In this document: positions 57,701 through 64,000 of the stretch, one piece after another
How the letters are laid out: each line of letters opens with the position of its first letter
Numbering within the stretch: the first letter of the stretch is position 1
Origin: Dysidea avara
Lineage: Eukaryota > Porifera > Demospongiae > Dictyoceratida > Dysideidae
DNA length: 64,000 bases
Direction of reading: 5' to 3'
Assembly (NCBI RefSeq): GCF_963678975.1
Contig: NC_089285.1
Coordinates: forward strand, 10,588,694 to 10,652,693
The notes under the pieces: model-generated
The model's input: the letters and a program-made list of their open reading frames with translations, nothing else
What the model was told of the DNA's origin: nothing
The model's database searches: none
Program-made: the position numbers and the translations under genes

Positions 57701-58975
57701 AAGGTTTCTTCTGCGGTTATCTCTGAGACCTGCTAGCCAACACAATGGGGATCCAGTGGTATGCTATGGCCACCTGCTGATAGTTTTCCTTCTGCTAGGT
57801 CTAGAATACAGTGATTTGACTCTAGAAAATCCATCCTGAGGATCCCTTGGGATGTTAATGCATCAGCCACAATAAAATTTTGATCAATTGTTAGTCCACG
57901 TACAGATAAACTTAATACGGCAGATCCATGTACCTGTAAAGGGACACCATCTACACCCACAAGGTGCGTACTCACAGGGTTCAATCTCACAGTATTATTC
58001 ATACTATCCCATACTCTACCATCGATGAGAGAAACAGCTGCACCTGTATCTACTAAAAAGGATACCCAGACTCCTTTTATGCACACTTTTAGTGAGTAAT
58101 TAGACACACAGTTGATAGTGATGGTGTTAATGTCACTGCTCACGACTCTAGCATCTTGTTCTGTACTCTCCATTGGTTTGTTTTCATAAGGACTCGTATG
58201 CTTACTAGCACACCCCCTTGCATAATGCCCAGTCTGACCACACCAGTGGCATGTCACCTGCTTTGGGTAATGTCTGCTATTGTAATGGCTTTCCTCCACA
58301 TTATTTCTCAGCTTAATAACACTTTCTAACACCTCATTGCGACCAAGGGTACCAATTGCATTGTTTAATTGCTGATCAAATGTTGCTCTCAGCTGGTTGT
58401 CCGGCTGCGTTACACGTGCGTTGTGGAGATTACATGGAAGGTAGGTCTTCGCCAACACTGCTTCCACTACAGTCCTTGGGCATTGTTGCCTAATGGCGAA
58501 CGAAATCTGTGGGTCTACTAGTTGCTCCAAATATTTGTTCAGTGCCATCATATCTCGCACTTCCTCCTGAATGCCCGGGTAGGCCTTGTCAACTAGTAAC
58601 AGTAGTGCATCCCCAAGGTCGGCCCAGTTTTCATCTGTGCGTCTTGTCCTATATACTCTCTAACAGTCTTTTGTACAATTCCCTTTTACACAGGGGATCG
58701 AATCTTTGCTGAAGAGCTTCAATGGCTTGCTGATACGTTATCGATGGTTTTTGTCAAGTTAGTCTCGTGAGCATTGCAAGTGCTTTTCCAATCACGCGAA
58801 CATTAAGCCACTTAATTTTTTCGTTGTCACCCCATCCATTGATCATGGATACATTATCAAAATGTACAATCCACTCACTCAGATCTTCCTCTCCTGAGAA
58901 CTTATCGGGAAGGATCAGAGGGCGTGATTCTGCCAATCCATTGATCTCTTGGCTGAAATCACGTGACTGTGACAT
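54719..58975 (-). pseudogene. gag-pol: gag-pol of gypsy element B (multiple breaks)
   Basis: On minus: gag N-terminus from ATG 58975 (LPDKFSGEEDLSEWIVHFDN), TGA at about 58754, later stop and frameshift by about 58620; capsid end and CHWCGQTGHYARGC knuckle (about 58214-58255); protease FLVDTGAAVSLID (about 58055); in-frame TAG 57733-57735; RT from about 57120 with CVDYHKVNEVTRKDAYPIP, a frameshift near 56950 and YIDD (about 56785); in-frame TAA at about 56602; RNase H to about 55980 (DTGASDTGIGAALS, HRPGRKYNNADSMSR); integrase with SDQSPQFES and CDGMVEHFNRTL, further breaks near 55580 and 55140; chromodomain-free C-terminus ending at 54719. Confidence 0.85.
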
Positions 58976-59049
58976 TCTAGAAAATGAAGAAACAAGACAG
59001 CGGCTCTACTGTGTAGCCCCACCACCTTATCGGGTACCGTTAATTCAAT

Positions 59050-60792
59050 CTAAACCAAAACAGCCAAGATGTAAAAAAAGAGTGCGGCCCCCAAAAAGGC
59101 CAGGATGAAAAAAGAAGTGAAATCCAAGGTGGCGGCCAAGAAATGACTGTGATGGTAGGTTAATAGCAAAAATTTTAATTACGACAATTCAGGTGAATTT
59201 GCATTGCCTCCTCCTACATCTTTTTTCATCCTGGCCTTTTTGGGGGCCGCACTCTTTTTTTACAGCTTGGCTGTTTTGGTTTAGATATCACTTCTTTTTG
59301 TATTGCAAGCCATAAAGCCAGCCATAAACTGGCTTTGGTGCTTACTTTTTTTTCCTTTCTGCAGGAATTGTGGAACAAAGGAAGAGATTTTGTGTACAGC
59401 TTTTCGTCTGATTAAAAATATTTGTATATTTACCAATGAATGATAATCACATACTGTAGGTCATAAGGTGATTTCTTATACATAATTGAACTGTAGCTGA
59501 AACCCTCATTGTTTGTAGCTGAACTCTTTTCAGAGTGACTTGTTTCTAGCTGAACTCTCTACATGGTGATTTGTTTCCAACACAGGGCGATTTATTGTAG
59601 CTGATCCCTATAAGGTAACTTGTATCTAGCTGATATATCTACAGGGTGACTTGTTTGTAGCTGATCTCTCTACAGGGTGATTTGTTTGCAGCTGAACTCT
59701 CTACATGGTGGCTTCTTTGTAGCTGAACTCTCTACAAAGTGACTTCTTCTAGTTGAACTCTCTACAGGGTGATCTTTTCGTAGCTGAACTCTCTGCAGGG
59801 TGATGTGTTTGCAGCTGAACTCTCTACATGATGGTTTCTTTGTAGCTGAACTCTCTACAAGGTAACTTCTTCTAGCTGGTCTCTCTACAGGGTGACTTGT
59901 TTCTAGCTGAACTCTACATGGTGATCTGTTCGTAGCTGAACCCTCTGCAGGCTGATTTGTTTGTAGCTGAACTCTCTACATGATGGTTTCTTTGTAGCTG
60001 AACTCTCTACAAGGTAACTTATTCTAGCTAATCTTTGTATAGGGTGACTTGTTTGTAGCTGAACTATCTGTAGGGTGGCTTTTAGTAGCTGAACTCTCTA
60101 CATACAAAGTGACTTCTTCTAGCTCTCTACTGGATGACTTGTTTCTAGCTGACTCTCTATAGTGTGATCTGTTAAGTTTGTAGCTGAGCTCTCTCTTGTT
60201 TCTACCTGATCTCTCTATAGTGTTATAACTTGTTTGTATAGCTGAACTCTTTACAGGGTAGTTTTTTTGATTGGTTGCTGAACTCTCTACAAGGTGATTT
60301 GTTTGTACTTTAGAGTGACTTGTTAGTAGCTGAACTTTCTACAGAGTGACTTACTTGTAGCTGAACATTGTATAAAGTAACTTGTTTGTAGCTGATCTCT
60401 ATAGGGTAGCTAACTTGTTTATGTAGATGAACTCTCTACCAGGTAGTTTTTTTTGTAGCTGAACTCTCTACACAGTGACTTGTTTGTAGCTGAATTCTCT
60501 ACAGAGTGACTTGTTGTAGCTAAACTCTCTACAGGGTGATTTGTTTGTAGCTGAATTCTCTACAGAGTGACTTGTTTATAGCTGAACTCTCTTCAGTGTG
60601 ACTTATAATGTTCTGAATCTCTACAGCGATATATTTGTAGCTGAACTCTTTACAGGGTGACTTGCTTGTAGCTAAATTGTCTATAAGATTAACTGTTTGT
60701 AGCTGAACTCCCTATAGAATAACTTGCAATGCAATATGATTCTATAATGGAGTAAGTTATAAACGTAGCTGAATACTCTATTAGGGTGACTG
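59050..60792 (+). repeat. Composite repeat unit 3 (truncated)
   Basis: Foldback head 59050-59286 with the same CTAAACCAAAACAGCCAAG end; spacer with GGAATTGTGGAACAAAGGAA; 31-bp array 59487-60740; then CTATTAGGGTGACTGTTCTA and TTAGAGTAT, after which the next module is missing and the LINE begins. Confidence 0.85.
59487..60740. repeat. 31-bp minisatellite array 3
   Basis: Tandem TAGCTGAACTCTCTACAGGG-type units as in array 1, about 40 diverged copies. Near 60675 it has the empty site for the hAT-like MITE present in array 1. Confidence 0.92.
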
Positions 60793-60983
60793 TTCTATTA
60801 GAGTATACTACTCACGTGACGCAGGTGTGGCTAGATTCTTCCTCTCTCTACCCAGAAGAGTTTGAGACCCAGGATCCGCGTCTTTCGTGATTTTCAGCAT
60901 TACTTGTGTCACTACTTATGATTGTGACTGTTTGGTACGTGTTTCCGGAGCGTGTTGCTGGTCGGTAACTGTTTCCTTCAAGT

Positions 60984-61192
60984 ATGATGATCGTCAATTG
61001 GAGTATCAAGTCTAGCCGATTTTTACTTTTAATTCTATTGCTCTCTGGCGACATACACTTAAACCCTGGACCCAGTACCACCTTCCCCTGTCGAACGTGT
61101 CGAAGAGAGGTCCTGGACAGTAATCCAGCAATCCAGCAATCCAGTGCTACCAGTGTGACATGTGGGAGCATGTGACTTGTGACTGTTTCCTG
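60984..61192 (+). pseudogene. LINE N-terminus: signal-like segment, 2A-like motif, PHD finger
   Basis: ATG 60984 (or 60987) starts a peptide with hydrophobic FLLLILLLS (residues 13-21) followed by GDIHLNPGP (22-30). DxExNPGP is the 2A ribosome-skipping motif; here His replaces Glu. Such N-terminal 2A sequences are known from APE-type non-LTR elements of several invertebrates. A Cys-rich finger follows (FPCRTCRREV, then in a shifted frame CYQCDMWEHVTC). The shift comes from an extra CAATCCAG in a short tandem (about 61125-61145). Confidence 0.75.
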
Positions 61193-61264
61193 ACAATTAA
61201 GTGATTATAATGAAATGTTGGCAAATCCCAGTGATGACCCTCAGGGTTTTGTTCTGCACGTCAT

Positions 61265-61990
61265 TTGACTTTCCACCAAGCCCCAACCACACCTCATCCA
61301 GGACTATCTTGTGTGTGTTTTAATGCTCAAAGCATTATAGCTAAGAGACTGGACTTTGTAACTTTCATCTGTGCTCACCTGTTTGATGTGGTGTCAGTAA
61401 CTGAGACGTTCCTTGACCAGACTATCCCTGATGCTCTGGTTGTTTTGGATGGATACACTGTTTTTCGTAGAGACCGAAATTGGCACGGCGGTGGACTTTT
61501 GGTACTGGTAAAGACCTCATTTATTTCATCTTGCCGCAGAGATCTTGAGTCTGATTGTGAGATGCTATGGTTGGAACTGCTTACTTCTGGAGGTAAGGTT
61601 AACTTTGTTACCTTTTATCGTCCTCCAGATTCTTCCATGGACAGTTTGCAGCAACTCATGACTTCAAGGTCTTTTGCTACATCATCCAATCTTCCACTGA
61701 TTTTGTGTGGTGACGTTAATGTCCCCGAAATAGATTGGAGTTTGTCAATGAGTTCTCCTGCTGCCAGAATTTTATGCAATTTTATTCAAGATCATTCACT
61801 CAGCCAGCTGGTGTGCTATCCAACTCGTGGTGATCACATTTTGGACTTCTTGTTGACTAATGAACCTGATTTTGTTTCAAGCATCTCTGTGGGGGCTAGC
61901 CTTCATGGCTGTGATCATGATGCTGTTTATTTCACATTGCTTACTACCTTGCCCCCCCCCCCAGACACCACGAAATCGACTATTACTTAA
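61265..61990 (+). pseudogene. LINE endonuclease (EEP/APE-like) domain
   Basis: About 240 codons with the APE motifs in order: CFNAQSI (Asn), SVTETFLD (Glu), HGGGLLVLV, TFYRPPDS, LCGDVNVPEIDW (Asp and Asn), DHILDFLLTN, and CDHDAVYF (His). All catalytic positions seem present. The frame is lost at an 11-base C run (about 61952-61962), a classic slippage site, after which coding continues in another frame. Confidence 0.85.
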
Positions 61991-62815
61991 GTATAAGGAT
62001 GTTAATCTTGATTATCTCAATAAGGTGTTCTCACATGTTCCTTGGGATGTCATAGATTTTGATGCAGATATTGATCAGTGTGGGCTGCAGTGGAAAGATC
62101 TCTTCCTTGCTGCAATTTATCAAGTTATCCCGTCAGTGAAATGGAGTAAGCAGAAGCTGGAACATTGGTTTTCTCACTCAACCATTGAACTGATTCACAA
62201 AAAGCGGCGATTATATCGTGCGTATAAGAGTAATCCTACTTCAACACTTCATGAGAAATACAAGAAGCTTAGTAATGTTGTGTGCAAGTGCTGCGGGATG
62301 ATATTATTAAACATTCAGTTTCTGTTTCTGGTGACTATCATTCTAATCCTAAGAGATTTTGGCATTGGATTAGCTCAGTTAAAAGGTTCAGATCACCAAT
62401 TCCTCTATTGTCTCTTGCTGGGTGCGATGTTGCTAGTGATGTTGACAAGGCAAGTGTTTTTAACCAATACTTTTGTTCTGTTTTTACAAAAGAGCACACA
62501 TCTGACCTTCATCAACTCAAGTCAAAGGTTTCACCAACCAGCATTATTGATTCGGTCACAATTACAGCAGATGATGTTCTTAGTGAATTGTGTTCTCTGG
62601 ATATTACAAAGTCTTGTGGCCCTGACTGTATTACCCCTCGTATGCTAAAGTTAACAGCTGATCATGTGTGTTCTTCATTGAGCAAAGTGATGAATAAGTC
62701 CGTTATGTCAGGATCATTACTTTTTGACTGGATTTCTGCAATGTTCTTGTTCATAAGTGTAGTGATAGACATCTCCCAGAAAATTACCGTCCCATTAGTC
62801 TGACCTCAATTGTTG
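61980..62815 (+). pseudogene. LINE region between endonuclease and RT
   Basis: The frame continues with KYKDVNLDYLNKVFSHVPWD and HKKRRLYRAYKSNPT, then changes at about 62282 to SNPKRFWHWISSVKRF and VFNQYFCSVFTKEH, SCGPDCITPRMLKL. A further shift near 62765 leads into NYRPISLTSI. These are the usual linker and RT-0/RT-1 motifs of LINE ORF2. Confidence 0.8.
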
Positions 62816-63755
62816 TAAAGGTTTTGGAGCGTATAATACATAAACAATTATATTCTGCTTTAAGGCAAAATGGTTTATTGAGCCACCACCAATATGGCTT
62901 TCAGCGGAATCGTTCTACAGTAATTTTAGCTGTAGATGACTGGTCTCTGTCGTTGGAGCATCGTGAGTCTATTCATTGTTTGTTTTTGGACTATGCAAAA
63001 GCATTCGATTCTGTTCCACATGAACGCCTACTCTTAAAATTAGAGTCCCTTGGGATATGTAGTAATTTGTTGGAGTGGGTGAGATTCTTCCTTACCAAGA
63101 GGTTTCAAAGGGTTGTTGTGAATGGTACTTACTCTGATTGGGCTTCAGTCACTTCTGGAATGCCACAGGGATCTGTTTTGGGTACACTATTGTTCTTGCT
63201 TTATGTGGATGATTTAACTACAATACCCAAGGTGTGTAAATTGAAGCTTTTTGCTGATGGCGTGTTACTTTATTTTAATGTGAAATCAGTGGGGGATTGC
63301 CAGCTGCTGCAGGATGATCTTTCGGCTATAGTGGCATGGTCTAAATGGTGGCAACTTAATCTGAGTCCCCAAAAGTGTGAGGCTTTATCCATCACGAACA
63401 AGAGGAAGCCAATTTCCTTTACTTATATTATTGACAGTCAACCAGTTCGGTGGACCAATCTTGTGAAATACCTGGATATCCATAGAAAGATGATAAATTG
63501 CAGTGGTCCTCTCAGTGTCAATTTGCTGCCTCAAAGGCCACCAGGGCTTTGAATGTTTTACGACGTACTATGTTGGGGTGTGATTCAGAAGCCAAATATA
63601 GAGCTTACAAAGCTATTGTTAGGCCACTGTTGGAGTACGCTTGCGTGGTTTTGTCTCCTCATGCTGTGAAAGATGTGAACCTGTTAGAGGCTGTTCAGAG
63701 GCATGCTGCATGGTGGGTTTGTGGCAGTCGCTGGAACCAAACTACGCACTCTTGA
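62816..63755 (+). pseudogene. LINE reverse transcriptase domain
   Basis: Motifs: LERIIHKQLYSALR, HHQYGFQRNRST (fingers), LFLDYAKAFDSVPHERLL (motif A Asp), GMPQGSVLGTLLFLLYVDDL (motif B) and KLFADGVLLY where FADD is expected: the second catalytic Asp is Gly, which should abolish activity. Thumb and connection follow (WQLNLSPQKCEAL). A frameshift near 63500 leads to RAYKAIVRPLLEYACVVLSP and a stop at about 63755. The remainder to 64000 is further ORF2 C-terminal remnant. Confidence 0.88.
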
Positions 63756-64000
63756 TCTATTCCTTGTGATGTGTGCTATAGAAAGCTGTGTTTACCATCC
63801 TTATCTGCCAGGCGGGACTATTTGTCAGTGTGTGCTCTTCAAGACATTCGTCATGCTGGTTCTATTAAATTTTCAAACTATTGTACATACAACACTATGC
63901 CTACGCGTAGCCATCGTCTTACCCTCATACCCCCACCTTCATCAATCAATGCTAAACGATATTCTTATTTTGTCCGTGTTTGTTTTGTGTGGAACAAAGT

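Larger units (their letters stand above)
54162..58975 (-). mobile_element. Ty3/gypsy retrotransposon, minus strand, 5'-truncated and decayed
   Basis: Gag, CCHC knuckle, protease, RT, RNase H, integrase and 3' LTR follow in Ty3/gypsy order on minus. The start of gag (about 58975) is followed within 75 bp by the foldback head of composite unit 3, where a 5' LTR should be. Several stops and frameshifts break the coding sequence. It differs from element A in protein sequence and LTR, so it is another lineage. Confidence 0.88.
60793..64000 (+). mobile_element. APE-type non-LTR retrotransposon (LINE), runs off right edge
   Basis: Begins where unit 3 breaks off (about 60793, ACTACTCACGTGACGCAGG). 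A 5' UTR of about 190 bp precedes a short hydrophobic N-terminus with a 2A-like LNPGP end, a PHD-type zinc finger, an EEP endonuclease and a reverse transcriptase. The domain order and RT C-terminus (YKAIVRPLLEYA) fit the CR1/Jockey-like group. At least four frameshifts and a changed RT catalytic residue make it inactive. Its 3' end is outside the window. Confidence 0.85.

Overview
The window is animal nuclear DNA: AT-rich, with spliced genes and dense in transposable elements. The gene content (SEFIR plus Death domains, a caspase-like protease, a dynein-2 intermediate chain, an LNPGP/2A-bearing non-LTR element) and the many foldback repeats fit an early-branching invertebrate. A demosponge is my best guess. 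The species is not established from the sequence alone.

Host genes. (1) A minus-strand, multi-exon coiled-coil gene covers about 16.35 kb down to beyond the left edge. Four exons are recognisable (16347-15492, 4755-4536, 740-675, 598-495) with compatible phases; its 10.7-kb intron holds a whole Ty3/gypsy element and the next intron a 361-bp pure (CAGG)n tract. (2) A plus-strand caspase-like exon (22646-23375) has the His/Cys dyad; a broken partial copy lies 4.5 kb upstream (18.1 kb). (3) A plus-strand gene with a SEFIR domain, a Tyr/His/Gln/Pro-rich linker and a C-terminal Death domain lies at 30.06-31.60 kb; its first exon is not certain. (4) An intronless DYNC2I2/WDR34 homologue (dynein-2 intermediate chain 2, ciliary transport) lies at 32.44-33.89 kb. 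A candidate minus-strand exon of an unknown gene sits at 29079-28791. Genes 2 and 3 are adjacent and co-oriented and together hold the parts of a death/inflammatory signalling module; whether they are one gene or two is the main open question.

Mobile DNA. There is a complete Ty3/gypsy element with LTRs, target duplication and three coding breaks (4876-9555), inserted in a SINE; a decayed minus-strand Ty3/gypsy element (54162-58975); a non-LTR element with a 2A-like N-terminus running off the right edge (60.8-64 kb); several LINE and retroelement C-terminal remnants (40.8, 41.2, 50.4 and 53.8 kb); a Tc1/IS630-like transposon with TA-flanked termini and a nested insertion (35963-39052); and many MITEs whose superfamily can be guessed from their target duplications (8 bp hAT-like, 9 bp Mutator-like, TTAA piggyBac-like, TA-type).

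From 42.2 to 50.0 kb there are two head-to-tail copies of a composite repeat: a foldback head, a unique spacer, a 31-bp minisatellite array, a terminal motif and a GC-rich hairpin. A third, truncated copy at 59.05-60.79 kb joins the right-hand LINE. No rRNA, intact tRNA, CRISPR or prokaryotic-type operon was seen.
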